The notes: generated from the sequence alone by a model not told the origin. Counted from the first letter of the stretch, positions 11,551 to 20,428 are shown. The stretch is DNA of 53,463 nt from Hyphomicrobiales bacterium (GCA_003963455.1 RXJA01000034.1:1-53463); one strand, 5' to 3'. Translations and numbers: made by a program.

Positions 11551-13410
11551 CTATTTGGCCGCAACTTCACCCGCGATGTTGGATCCGCTCTTCGTGAACT
11601 CTGCAAACTGGGCCGCATTTCCAAAAAAATAATTGAAATCTACGAAGTTACCGCTGCCCGGGATACGGCCTTTCCCTGTATATTGCCACAATGTCCACGG
11701 TTCACCGGGGCCGACAGCAGCCGCTTTGGAACTGAAGTTTGCGATCCAGAGAGGGTAATCGACACTGTCGCCGGCAATCTCTTTCACGGAGGACGAAACC
11801 AGATATATGAGCGGTTTCTTGCCGTAGTAGCCCTCAAGATCGCGCGCCAATGTGTATATCTTTGAGTGGGCCAACGAGGCCGTGATGCCACATCGCCCGG
11901 TGCCGGGCGCGGGCATGCCGTCGAACCATTCTACGTCTATGGCTATTGGCAGCATGTCATCGGCGCGGGGGACGCGCTTCTTGATGTAATCAAATTGGTC
12001 TGCCGCTTCTTCGCAGAAATTGAAGGTGTGATAGGCACCAACGGAAAGGCCAGCAGCGCGGGCCTTGTCCCAAGCGCGTTTCACCTTGCCGTAGGTCTGG
12101 TCTTCCTTCTGCCTGCCCTCAACCTTGGCAGGCTTTTGGCCCTCGCTTGCCTTGAAATAGACAAAGGAGATACCTGTCTCGCGCTTGATCGTATTGAAAT
12201 CGAGGCCATCGTTTATGTTGCCGGCTGAGAGGTCAATTCCGCGGATTGAATAAGTTCCCGGCGTGTGGACAACCGTGATGTCGGACCGCCCTTCAATCGA
12301 GGAGCCTGTAAAGGCCACCTGGGTCAGGTTGAGGCCGATGTTTTGCCCGATCTTGTCAGCCAGATTTTGCCCGGCAACGAAACGGTAGGCTGCACGCTTT
12401 CCGCCGCTGAACTCAATCGTGTCGACCAGGAAGGGTGGATAGGGCTGGCCCGTCTCCGGGTTCGTCCCCCCGAAATAATGCTGGGCGTTGATGAAATTCG
12501 TTATGTCTCTAAGGGTGGGGGCGTATCTGGTCACATCCACCGCGATCTTTCCGCCTGGATCCTGCGGCGCCAATTCCGCCTGCGCGGCGCGCCAGGTTTC
12601 AACCACGCGGATCAAATTCTGAAAGAAGACGGTACCCCTGCGATCCGATAGCTCCCATGCTTCGACACCACGAGGCGCTGCGGCTGCGATCCATGCGGCG
12701 GCGCCAGGCGCAAAGTCCTCTTCGTGTCCGGCTCCATCCTCGAACACACTACCGGAATAACAGGAGCCAAGCAGTGCGACCGTGGCCTGCGTATATTGCG
12801 AGACATCTTGGAGGAGGCCGCGCAGTTCCGCGAGCGAGAACCTGTGATCATAGTCCAGATCGCGATCGTCCGTTATATCGGCTAGCGCCAAGGCGCCGGT
12901 TCCTCCGCTGGCCCGTGGCTGCCATCCATGCCCATCGAAAATGAACATGAATCTGATTTTTTGTCCGCCCGCGGCCGCGCTTTCGAACTTGGGCACATAG
13001 TATTCGGTGAAAATCTTCCTGATCCTGTCCGCCGTGGCATCGCCGTTGTTCAAGACGATGGCTTCGTCGAATCCCTGCTCCCCAAGAAATTTGAGGATCG
13101 CGGGCTTGTCCGCTTCGATGCCCTTCAGCTCTTCCTCATCGATTTGGCCTTTGCGATAGTCCCAAACCGAGACCACAAAGGCATAGCTCCTGATCGCCTT
13201 GTCAGGCAGGTCGATTGAGGCCAGGGACTCTTTAACCAGCCAATTGACCTTCCTGCCGGGGTCATCCTGCGCCGTGAACGGGAACTCATCGAAATACTTG
13301 CACCACTCCGCGTCTGGCACCGATATTGGATGTTTTTCGCAATCGTAGGCGGCCCATGCGCCCTCGACGAAAGCACAAATGAAAAATACGGACAGCAGAA
13401 TCTTGCGCAT
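11551..13410 (-). CDS. Secreted caspase-like (C14) / GH25 muramidase fusion
   Basis: This 619-aa protein starts at the ATG at 13410 with a GGAAGGGA ribosome site. A Sec signal peptide occupies residues 1-20, with cleavage expected after AWA. Residues about 75-300 form a caspase-like peptidase domain, with the catalytic His in FDGHGW (H161) and the catalytic Cys in LLGSCYSG (C217). Residues about 390-605 form a glycoside hydrolase family 25 lysozyme domain: GIDLSAG, a Glu/Lys strand VYFKASEG, AIDVEWFDG with the D-x-E pair, and a terminal LWQYTG. A periplasmic or extracellular protease joined to a cell-wall muramidase is unusual. It lies downstream of GH25 and hxs genes on the same strand, 48 bp after the GH25 gene. 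Confidence 0.82.
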   Translation of the reverse strand: MRKILLSVFFICAFVEGAWAAYDCEKHPISVPDAEWCKYFDEFPFTAQDDPGRKVNWLVKESLASIDLPDKAIRSYAFVVSVWDYRKGQIDEEELKGIEADKPAILKFLGEQGFDEAIVLNNGDATADRIRKIFTEYYVPKFESAAAGGQKIRFMFIFDGHGWQPRASGGTGALALADITDDRDLDYDHRFSLAELRGLLQDVSQYTQATVALLGSCYSGSVFEDGAGHEEDFAPGAAAWIAAAAPRGVEAWELSDRRGTVFFQNLIRVVETWRAAQAELAPQDPGGKIAVDVTRYAPTLRDITNFINAQHYFGGTNPETGQPYPPFLVDTIEFSGGKRAAYRFVAGQNLADKIGQNIGLNLTQVAFTGSSIEGRSDITVVHTPGTYSIRGIDLSAGNINDGLDFNTIKRETGISFVYFKASEGQKPAKVEGRQKEDQTYGKVKRAWDKARAAGLSVGAYHTFNFCEEAADQFDYIKKRVPRADDMLPIAIDVEWFDGMPAPGTGRCGITASLAHSKIYTLARDLEGYYGKKPLIYLVSSSVKEIAGDSVDYPLWIANFSSKAAAVGPGEPWTLWQYTGKGRIPGSGNFVDFNYFFGNAAQFAEFTKSGSNIAGEVAAK

Positions 13411-13458
13411 CGGGTCCCTTCCGCCACTCGGATGCAATCCGTTCCAGGTCGGTCCGGC

Positions 13459-14469
13459 CTAGGCAATTCCGAATGTTTTGCGGAAATCGGCCTCTGTTCC
13501 GTAGAACACCGAAGCGTCGACGGTTTTGTTATAGACGCGCGGCACCTTCGCTGAATCGGTATATTGCCAGAGCGCTGCGGGCTTCGTCGCATCCGGTAGC
13601 AAGGGCCTCTCTTCGATTTTTCGACGTGGATTGTAGTCGAACACCCAAAGAGGATAGTCAGCAAAGTTCTTGAAGCGGTCCAACGGCAAGGTCTGGTCGC
13701 TGAACCAGCTTTTCCCCGTGTAGAGGACAGGTGTCCGGCCCAGCCGAGTCTTGAGGGTCTGAAGGCACTCCAGGGCCACTTCCTGTATGTGGTCCGCTCC
13801 TTTGCCTGCCCAATGGTCAAGCTTGCCGGTACTCTTGTAGACATCCCATTCGAGGTCGACGCCCGGTGCCATATCCTCCGGACCGAGACCATTGGGGTCC
13901 GCTTCCTCGAGGCATTTCATGAACCAATCTGCCTGCTGCTTGCCCGTCGCTCCGTAAGCTAGGAAATGATACGGGCCACGATAGACCTTGTTGTCTCCTG
14001 TAAGGCGCCCGCAGCGTTTCCAAAAATCGGCGAACTTGCTGTCCTTGATGTTGTGGCGCTGGCTCGTTTTTATTTGTACGAAACTGACCTGCTGACCTCG
14101 CAGCTCATTAAAAGAGAAGCTGGTATCGGTGTAATGACTGATGTCGATGCCGAACATCGTGCTTCCGGGCCGAGGGGTCTTTGGATCGGTTACGCATTGC
14201 TTCTGCGCGTTGACTTTGCAGTCATAGAGGACATCATCGGGGAAGCTGAATTTCTGCGGGATAGCGAGCGTTCCACTATCCGTGGGGTTCTCGGCTTTCC
14301 AGGGCTTCACCAAATATTCGTTAAATATCTCGCCCCGGCTCAAATCGTCGGTGGGAAGTTGTTCTTTTTTGGGTATTTTCTTCGCTAATGAAGGGCGGAT
14401 CGACGAGCAAAATATAGTCGCCAGCGTTGATGCCAAAACAGTTCTGCGGTTCAGTCTAGCGGAACCCAT
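13459..14469 (-). CDS. Tat-exported GH25 lysozyme-like protein
   Basis: This 336-aa protein has a twin-arginine type leader (RLNRRTVLAST near residues 5-15). The GH25 domain follows: GIDISHY near residue 107, the D-x-E pair in PGVDLEWDV, LYTGKSWF, and a late ALWQYTD. GH25 enzymes cut the glycan strands of peptidoglycan. The start at 14469 was chosen over the in-frame ATG at 14475 because GGGGAG sits about 7 bases upstream; the much longer open frame upstream shows no family-like sequence. It lies between hxsA and the caspase/GH25 gene and may belong to the same transcript, although a 350-bp gap separates it from hxsA. Confidence 0.8.
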   Translation of the reverse strand: MGSARLNRRTVLASTLATIFCSSIRPSLAKKIPKKEQLPTDDLSRGEIFNEYLVKPWKAENPTDSGTLAIPQKFSFPDDVLYDCKVNAQKQCVTDPKTPRPGSTMFGIDISHYTDTSFSFNELRGQQVSFVQIKTSQRHNIKDSKFADFWKRCGRLTGDNKVYRGPYHFLAYGATGKQQADWFMKCLEEADPNGLGPEDMAPGVDLEWDVYKSTGKLDHWAGKGADHIQEVALECLQTLKTRLGRTPVLYTGKSWFSDQTLPLDRFKNFADYPLWVFDYNPRRKIEERPLLPDATKPAALWQYTDSAKVPRVYNKTVDASVFYGTEADFRKTFGIA

Positions 14470-14819
14470 TCCCATCTCCCCCCTGAGTTCAAAAAGACGT
14501 TCGTTTCTAAACTGGACTATTCCTGCGGGTTTTGGAACCGGCCACGCAGAAGACAGGTAATTGAACGCCGAGCAAAAATCTGGCTGCTCTACCGTCTCAA
14601 GAAGAACAGGGAAGTTGCTGAAAATAATAGCGTTGAGACGTCCTGCGAGCGAGCAGCCGGCTGATGGTGATTGCCCTGCTTCACGAAATCGTGACCGATA
14701 TACATGGACAGCTCCTGGCCGCCCCGCACGGTACCCGAAGCGAGCTTGGACGAGGCTATCTTCCAGGCTGCATCCGGAGCCCACCAGGAGCCAATTCCTG
14801 GCAAATGGCGGTACGTGGA
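14470..14819 (-). other. Spacer between hxsA and the GH25 gene
   Basis: No convincing gene is seen. In the same frame as hxsA, directly after its TGA, about 75 codons stay open and look protein-like (for example GIGSWWAPDAAWKIASSKLA). No good start codon precedes them, only a TTG at 14804. This could be a decayed extension of hxsA or chance. The 3' end holds the GGGGAG ribosome site of the GH25 gene. Confidence 0.4.
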
Positions 14820-15350
14820 TCAGTTGGCGACGATTCTAAGGGCGGTCAACGTCTCGGGTGTGATCGTTCCGGTGATCTTGAGGTTATAGTCTGCCTGCAA
14901 CTTGGTGAGGCCGTCTCGCATTTCCGGATTCATTTTTCCGTCTAGCGCGCCTGTATAGTAGCCATATGCCAGCATCGCGAACTGAACCTGAAGCACGATT
15001 TCCTTGAACCTGTTTGCATTGCCGGGAAGGGTCGCCAGCGGCGCTGGAGTGGCCGGCGCGGCCGGTGGCTGGTACGTCGTTGCCGGCGCCTGATAGGTCG
15101 GGGCCTGGTACACTGGCGCACTCGGGACATAATAGGTGCCTCCGGATGATGAACGGTGGCTGCTATGCGAGCTGTGGCTGCTATGGCTGCTGTGGCCGGC
15201 CAGCGTGTATTTGTGATCAAGCCTGAAGATGTCGAACAACGACTTCACCTTGCCGTCCCCGGTCGGGGGCGCCAATGGCATGGCCGTGCTTTCCGCAGGT
15301 AGGAAGCCGGCGGCGATCAGAGAAGGGATCGTGAATAGTCGCTTCCTCAT
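14820..15350 (-). CDS. hxsA: His-Xaa-Ser repeat protein HxsA
   Basis: This 176-aa protein is the presumed substrate of the two radical SAM enzymes upstream. It has a putative signal or hydrophobic N-terminus (residues 5-20), a His-Ser-Ser repeat at residues 53-67 (four HSS units then HRS), a Pro/Tyr/Gln/Ala-rich linker (73-106), and a C-terminal peptidoglycan-binding-like domain (112-176, with FAMLAYGYYTGALDGKMNPE and TGTITPETLTALRI). The ATG at 15350 overlaps the hxsC stop as ATGA, which fixes the start. The repeat gives the family its name; the chemistry installed on the His or Ser residues is not known to me. Location is inferred to be the cell envelope. Confidence 0.88.
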   Translation of the reverse strand: MRKRLFTIPSLIAAGFLPAESTAMPLAPPTGDGKVKSLFDIFRLDHKYTLAGHSSHSSHSSHSSHRSSSGGTYYVPSAPVYQAPTYQAPATTYQPPAAPATPAPLATLPGNANRFKEIVLQVQFAMLAYGYYTGALDGKMNPEMRDGLTKLQADYNLKITGTITPETLTALRIVAN

Positions 15351-16447
15351 ATTGCCCCAAACCTCCCATAGCCGTGCACTTTCGGGTGCCATTCGAAAAA
15401 GCCGCCGCATTCGGCCCTGAGGCTGCACTGGGTGCAGTCCTCGATGTAGGTCCGCTTCCAGTCCGAGATCGTCGATGGCGCGTAGGCGCGGTAATGCGCG
15501 GGGACCGTGCACAGCGGAAAATTGTAAAGTTTCGTGCTGATGCCGCGGCTCAGTGCGAAATCCACCGCTTTCCCCACCGGCTCGAACTGCATGGAACTAT
15601 CGAAAAACAGCGAGTGCCAGTTTTGCCGTCCGTAGCCGATGTTTTCGAGCTGCATGATGGCCCAGGTCTCGACGAAAGGGAGCGCGGTCGTGACGAACCG
15701 CGCCAGATCGAGCAATGCGGTCGCATTGGGCCTCATCAGCACGGTGCGGAGCTCAATGCGCGCGCCGGCTTCGCAGAGCACCGAGAGGCTCTTCTTGACT
15801 TGGTCGAAGGCCCCTGGTTTGCCGACGATTTGATCGTGGACCGCACCATCGCTCGCATAGACCGGCACGCCCCACAGGATCCGGTCCCGGTCGATATCCC
15901 CAAGGAGCGCAAGATCTGCCCAGTCAAAGTGCTGGGCATTGGTGAGGATATGGAAATCGATGTCTCGCCGTCGCGCCATCGCCCGTCGCAGGAACGCAAA
16001 CAGGCTGTACTTGAAAAGTGTCGGCTCTCCGCCGGACAGGCCTATCGTTGAGTTCCAGGGCGCCAGGAGCACGGCCGTCTCAAAGAACGGGAGCATGTCG
16101 ACATGCTGCTTCTTCGGAGGCTGCGAGCACATCACGCAGAGCTGATCGCAGCGTTCCGTGACCAGGAGCGTGTTATGGCGCGAGTTGGCGCGGATAAGCC
16201 GGTGCGCGATCTTTCGGGAAGGCACCACTAAGATGCTGTCCCCGTCCAATTCCGATGGGTCGACGCCAAACACCTGGAGGGTGCCGGTTGGTCCGGAGAA
16301 GATGGATTTTTCACCGTCAACGGTCTCCAGCACCGCCTCGAGAGGGTGGATTTGGTCTGGCGGTTGGCCAACGCCTTCGAAGTTCCGCAGCCGGACCACA
16401 TAGGGTTGGGTGGCCTCGGCATCGATTTTCAGCCTGAGCGGGATCAT
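15347..16447 (-). CDS. hxsC: His-Xaa-Ser system radical SAM maturase HxsC
   Basis: This 366-aa radical SAM enzyme binds a 4Fe-4S cluster through C-x3-C-x2-C at residues 100, 104 and 107 (ERCDQLCVMCSQPPK). The approximately 95 residues before the barrel are typical of HxsC. A glycine-rich SAM-contact strand (IGLSGGEPTLF) follows, and Cys residues near the C-terminus (CTQCSLRAECGGF) suggest an auxiliary cluster. The start at 16447 overlaps the hxsB stop (ATGA) and its own stop overlaps hxsA, indicating tight translational coupling. It is predicted to act with HxsB on the HxsA repeat. Confidence 0.9.
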   Translation of the reverse strand: MIPLRLKIDAEATQPYVVRLRNFEGVGQPPDQIHPLEAVLETVDGEKSIFSGPTGTLQVFGVDPSELDGDSILVVPSRKIAHRLIRANSRHNTLLVTERCDQLCVMCSQPPKKQHVDMLPFFETAVLLAPWNSTIGLSGGEPTLFKYSLFAFLRRAMARRRDIDFHILTNAQHFDWADLALLGDIDRDRILWGVPVYASDGAVHDQIVGKPGAFDQVKKSLSVLCEAGARIELRTVLMRPNATALLDLARFVTTALPFVETWAIMQLENIGYGRQNWHSLFFDSSMQFEPVGKAVDFALSRGISTKLYNFPLCTVPAHYRAYAPSTISDWKRTYIEDCTQCSLRAECGGFFEWHPKVHGYGRFGAI

Positions 16448-17853
16448 GCAAGCTTTGGGATCATGTAGTCCCCCCAGGATGGAACCCGTGCCCATCGGGC
16501 GACTGATTTCATCGCCGGCTCGTCTCTGCGCCGGATCACGTCGAGGATCTTGTCAAAAACGGAGATATGGCGCCTGCAGAACCAGGTGTCGGTGCGCGCG
16601 AGGTCAATGCGCCCGCTCCTCGACAAATCGTCGACGAGGTCTGTTCCGCAGAAAGGCTGATAGACGCAGTGGAGGCAGTCGGGTTCGAAATTGTTGAGCG
16701 AAAGATGGTTGAGCTGCCGCACCTTGTCGGAATCGATGCCGGCTGCGACATCGCCGACCGATAGGTCCACGCGCCCGATGCGCGACAGCATCCTGGCCTC
16801 GTCAGTCGGATAAAGCCGCCCGTCGTGATCCACCACGATGTAATCGGAGGCGAAGAAGTTCGGATTGCGCAGATCGACATGGTCGTCGACCCCGGGCCGC
16901 AGGATCCGCCTGAGGCATTGGCTGAAATAATATTCTTCCACATATCGACCGGTGCGGTGGTTCCGTTCGATCAGGTAGTCGATGAAGGCGCAATGCAGTT
17001 CATTCCATCTGGTGATCGCGTTCGGATCGCCTTGACGGCGACGGGCAAAGCCTTGGTGGTTGATTGGACGCAGATAGATCGAGCTCATGCCATGCTGCTC
17101 GAAATTGTCGACCAGCGTTTCGAAATCCGGCGGTTGATCGACATCGATCGTCGGCAGCGCGGACACCTTGCCCGGCCCAAGCCGTTGAACCGCCAGCGCG
17201 AGATTGCTGAAAAACGCGTCGGTTGCTTGGCGGTCATGGGTGCGCTGGCGCTGGTGCGTCGCACGGTCTCCGTCCAATGAAGTGCTGACGAACGTATCCT
17301 CTTGGTCGAGAAACGCCCATTCGCGATCCCCAAGCCGCTGGAGATTGGTGCAGACAATGAAGTGGCTGCCTGGGAACCTTAGGCGGACGAACGCACGCAC
17401 TTCTTCGAGCAGATCGATCCTCAGCAACGGCTCGCCGCCCTGGAATTCGACCTTGAGCTGTGGCCCCTTCATCGCCTCGATGAAGCGCAGTGTCTTGCCA
17501 AGCGTTTCGTCACTCCAGTCGAAGCCGGTGGCGGCCTCAGGTGCCCGCGACACTTGGCAGTAGGCGCAAGTCAGGTTGCAGCGCAGCGTCGGGACTAGGA
17601 TCACGTAGCCGAGATCGCTCGGCCTGGATTGCCGCCCCGCCCAGCGGTACGCAAAGCCAAGCCAGTCCAGGTCGCCAGCCTGCTCGAAGGCGTGACCGTT
17701 CTGCCGAAGAAAGGCTTCGTCGGCTCTCGACAACTCGCCGGACGCGTAACGTTCAAGGAACGATCCATCGGCAAGGAAAAGTCCGCCGGCGTCGTCTCCG
17801 AACAGCAGCTCGTCGTCGCCAAGCTCGCGAAATTTGAGCGGCCAAACAGTCAT
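16444..17853 (-). CDS. hxsB: His-Xaa-Ser system radical SAM maturase HxsB
   Basis: This 469-aa radical SAM protein has C-x3-C-x2-C at residues 92, 96 and 99 (TLRCNLTCAYCQVS), the GGEP-like strand EFQGGEPLLR, and a C-terminal SPASM-like Cys set (CLHCVYQPFCGTD and a late WFCRRH). The N-terminal 80 residues match the short domain that precedes the barrel in HxsB (LKFRELGDDELLFGDDAG). ATGA overlaps join it to hxsD upstream and hxsC downstream. Two different radical SAM enzymes acting on one repeat protein is the hallmark of the family. Confidence 0.92.
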   Translation of the reverse strand: MTVWPLKFRELGDDELLFGDDAGGLFLADGSFLERYASGELSRADEAFLRQNGHAFEQAGDLDWLGFAYRWAGRQSRPSDLGYVILVPTLRCNLTCAYCQVSRAPEAATGFDWSDETLGKTLRFIEAMKGPQLKVEFQGGEPLLRIDLLEEVRAFVRLRFPGSHFIVCTNLQRLGDREWAFLDQEDTFVSTSLDGDRATHQRQRTHDRQATDAFFSNLALAVQRLGPGKVSALPTIDVDQPPDFETLVDNFEQHGMSSIYLRPINHQGFARRRQGDPNAITRWNELHCAFIDYLIERNHRTGRYVEEYYFSQCLRRILRPGVDDHVDLRNPNFFASDYIVVDHDGRLYPTDEARMLSRIGRVDLSVGDVAAGIDSDKVRQLNHLSLNNFEPDCLHCVYQPFCGTDLVDDLSRSGRIDLARTDTWFCRRHISVFDKILDVIRRRDEPAMKSVARWARVPSWGDYMIPKLA

Positions 17854-18143
17854 CTGGTAGTGACCGCCTCGATCAGCTTATGCCGAAGCGGCAATGTCTC
17901 GATATAAATCTTCTCGCGATAGACGGCATGGAAGACCTGCTTGCGGAGCTGGTCCACTTCGGCCACGGGAACGCCGTTGACCTCAAGGCCGGCGTCGGTC
18001 ACCCTGAACCGGAGGTCTGGATATCGGGCCTGAATGCGAAGCAACGCCCCTTCCACAAAATCGGAAAAGCTTTGTGGAATTTCAACTGTAATCTGCTGGT
18101 GGCAGCGCTCTTTCACCCCACATTCCCCCGATGCGCACTGCAT
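17850..18143 (-). CDS. hxsD: His-Xaa-Ser system protein HxsD
   Basis: This 97-aa protein is the small conserved partner of the hxs set, with YREKIYIETLPLRHKLIEAV at the C-terminus as seen in HxsD. Its biochemical role is unknown; a peptide-recognition or chaperone role is only a guess. It is the first gene of hxsDBCA, and its stop overlaps the hxsB start as ATGA. The ATG at 18143 has no good ribosome site, whereas the GTG at 18116 is preceded by GGGGGA, so the protein may be 9 residues shorter. Confidence 0.8.
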   Translation of the reverse strand: MQCASGECGVKERCHQQITVEIPQSFSDFVEGALLRIQARYPDLRFRVTDAGLEVNGVPVAEVDQLRKQVFHAVYREKIYIETLPLRHKLIEAVTTR

Positions 18144-18788
18144 TATATGGGCAATCTATCGTTAGAGAAACACTCAATAGCGACTAAGCAACCGACAGGT
18201 GGATTGCGTGGCAAGGCTCCGCTTGTCGCATGCGTTCTTGCCGGCACAAGCATAGCAACGTCCACGCGCCCTGGCGGCCAAACCACATCGCTTCGTGTGG
18301 GCGCCGCCGGTCTAAACCGGGCGAGGTAGCGCAACCTACGCGATCGGCAGGCGCAGCCTCTGGGGCGTAGCGGGGCGCCAGGCGCCTGTTGCTTCCTAAA
18401 GCCGTCGAGAACACCTCTACCGCGCCGCGATCGGGATGCCACTTGGCGTTCAGAACCTTGCACAGGATGAGCGCGTTGCTGACGACCGCGCATTGCAGGC
18501 TCGAATTCGCCGTCCTGCCGCCGCGGAACAGGCCAAGGGGTCCGAGATCACGTAGAGCAGTTCTCCGAGGATTTCCTCGATCACACGGCGAAGTCCGCGT
18601 CATGGAAGTCATAGTCGGCTTCGATAATGGAACGCCACTGGCCCGCGACCCGCCTTTCGACGATGTCAACATCTCCACGTCTTCTTCGACGAGACGACTG
18701 AACTCGCGGACGGATCGGTAAAGCGCCTGTACAAAATAGAAGATTTGAATCGAGGCCGTCTGGAGACGGTCATTGCGCCTGTGCCCGG
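18144..18788. other. 645-bp gap with no intact gene
   Basis: The gap lies between the glycosyltransferase end and hxsD, all reading leftward. Minus-strand frames show protein-like fragments broken by stops and shifts (for example VERRVAGQWRSIIEADYDF, and in another frame SNALILCKVLNAKWHPDRG). This suggests a decayed gene, possibly a transposase, but I cannot assign a family. The hxs promoter must lie at its 3' end; I see no clear -35/-10 pair. Confidence 0.4.
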
Positions 18789-19901
18789 TCAGATGGCCCA
18801 GGCAATAGTGGAGGAGGGCGGCAGAGGTCCTTGAGAAATGCAGTCGGCGAACAATTGCGGGCGTAGGTCCGCTAAGGCAAAAAAAGCCTCGAACAGCCGT
18901 CCGGGCTGTGTCCTGAGCGCCTCGGCGTCGATTGAGACCTCTTCTAGCAACCGCCCAAGCGGGGACCGCAGGACAGATGCTCCGTCGCACCTGCCGAGCG
19001 CCAGTTGGACCCGGATCGGCAGCAATGCGTAAAGGATGAGGAAATGAACCTGTCTCACAAAGACAGCGCCTACCAAGTCGGTTGCGGGATGCGCGCAATC
19101 GAACGCATCGAGCGGCAACCCTGCCGGGTGATCCGTCGCCCATCGAGCGCGCCACGCCTGTTCCCGCGGAAAGCCGCAGCTGGCGAAGGCGGCCAGAGGA
19201 TCAGCCAGGATCTTACGGCGGGAGGGGTATGCGAATGCATCTCCGGCGCGCGTTCGACCGGCGCCGAGCGTTTTTGCGCGGATGAAAAGACGCGAGGTCT
19301 CCGCATGGATCTCGTCGCCCTGCGCATTGAACTCCCTTCGGTGCCCGCCCCATCGCACATATTCCGAAAGCCGGTAACCGGCCACCTTGTCATCAATGAC
19401 GACCTCTTCCGCCTCGGCCACGGCAAAGCGTGAAACTGCGGTGTCTGCAAGGGCACAGCAGTCATGATAGCCTGGATAGGCCCCCAGGAAGGCGTCGTCG
19501 GCACGAGCAACTCCCTCGATCAAATCTTGTGGCGCGGCGATCGCCGCGGCCTTCATGGTCGGCAGGTAGTTGTTGTCATAGACCGTGTCGGCATCGGCCT
19601 GCAGGATCAGGATCTCTTCGTTGGCCAGGCCGTGTTCATCGGCGAACGCCTTGGCCAGGAGCACACCCAGATGCCGAGGGGGTACATAGCCGCGTTCGAG
19701 CATCTGTCCTACCAGCACGACGGACATGTGCCGCCGTCTGATCTCGCGCATCACGGCCATCGTATTATCGGTCGAACCATTGTCGACCAGGATCAGCATT
19801 GTTTGCGACGGTGCCGCGTCCGCGTGGAATCCCAGCGAAAGGCAGGTGCGCATCAGCGACGCCTCTTCATCAAGACAGGGGATCACGATGGCAGTCTGCA
19901 T
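18789..19901 (-). CDS. Family 2 glycosyltransferase
   Basis: This 370-aa protein opens with the GT-A nucleotide-sugar fold: AIVIPCLDEEASLMRTCLSL, then LILVDNGSTDNT near residue 38, and the DXD-like ILILQADADTVYDNNYLPTM. These mark a GT2 glycosyltransferase without a visible membrane segment. The start at 19901 is preceded by GAGG at 8 bases; a longer frame to 19991 overlaps the upstream gene and adds nothing family-like. It is the last gene of the leftward radical-SAM peptide run, 29 bp after the previous stop. It could glycosylate the peptide product or a cell-surface acceptor; this is inference from position. Confidence 0.8.
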   Translation of the reverse strand: MQTAIVIPCLDEEASLMRTCLSLGFHADAAPSQTMLILVDNGSTDNTMAVMREIRRRHMSVVLVGQMLERGYVPPRHLGVLLAKAFADEHGLANEEILILQADADTVYDNNYLPTMKAAAIAAPQDLIEGVARADDAFLGAYPGYHDCCALADTAVSRFAVAEAEEVVIDDKVAGYRLSEYVRWGGHRREFNAQGDEIHAETSRLFIRAKTLGAGRTRAGDAFAYPSRRKILADPLAAFASCGFPREQAWRARWATDHPAGLPLDAFDCAHPATDLVGAVFVRQVHFLILYALLPIRVQLALGRCDGASVLRSPLGRLLEEVSIDAEALRTQPGRLFEAFFALADLRPQLFADCISQGPLPPSSTIAWAI

Positions 19902-19930
19902 TGAAAGCCTCGGGTGAAAGCGGCTCCAGA

Positions 19931-20428
19931 TCAACGCGGTGGAAGGGATCTCTTCGTCATCGCGGTGGCCAGGCGCAACGATGGCGAGCAATGGGGCGAG
20001 CAGGGGATATGGCTTATGAGGGCGTTACCCGCGGGATAGCCGGAGACCCCGATGTGGCGGAAGGTTCCAATGTGACGCCGCTTTGAAATGCGCGCCGCCC
20101 ACGCATCCAGCTGTGCCTCGCCGGCGCGACGGGCTGCGCGAACACAACATGGCGGATAACCAAGCCACATTCCCAGCCAGGCGCAGTGCTCGCCAGCCGA
20201 CTGGTCGATCGTCAGGATCCAGCGGACGAGTTCGGGACGCGGTGAGAAGACCACGAAATTGTGACGATCGCGGCAGTAATAGAGGCCCTTGCTGCGTGCC
20301 CAACGACTCAGCTCGGCGTTGGTGACGTCATCCTCGATTTCTGTCCGAAATGCCGGCCGCAGCTTCATGAGGGTCTGACGCAGATCCACCATCGCAGAAG
20401 GCTTGAGCCATTTCGGACGCGTCGTCAT
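19931..20428 (-). CDS. Unknown protein with conserved-looking Cys/His motifs
   Basis: I do not recognise this 165-aa protein. It contains YYCRDRHNFVVFSPRP near residues 50-65, a GYPPCCVRAARRAGE segment (double Cys), and HIPCSPHCSPS close to the C-terminus, a set of Cys and His residues that could bind metal or form disulfides. There is no signal peptide. Its ATG overlaps the stop of the GNAT gene (ATGA), so it belongs to the same translationally coupled operon as the radical SAM maturase and probably serves peptide maturation. Confidence 0.65.
   Translation of the reverse strand: MTTRPKWLKPSAMVDLRQTLMKLRPAFRTEIEDDVTNAELSRWARSKGLYYCRDRHNFVVFSPRPELVRWILTIDQSAGEHCAWLGMWLGYPPCCVRAARRAGEAQLDAWAARISKRRHIGTFRHIGVSGYPAGNALISHIPCSPHCSPSLRLATAMTKRSLPPR

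Noticed and set aside
13459..14469. Phage endolysin or prophage remnant, because of GH25
   Set aside because: No holin, tail or integrase genes nearby; a Tat-type leader and the hxs context point to a chromosomal exported enzyme.
15120..15215. Short tandem DNA repeats suggesting a CRISPR or VNTR
   Set aside because: They encode the in-frame HSS repeat of HxsA; there are no spacers.
18184..19155. 323-codon minus-strand frame as a gene downstream of the glycosyltransferase
   Set aside because: Half of it overlaps the glycosyltransferase out of frame and the rest has no start, ribosome site or coherent family; treated as a gap with possible remnants.
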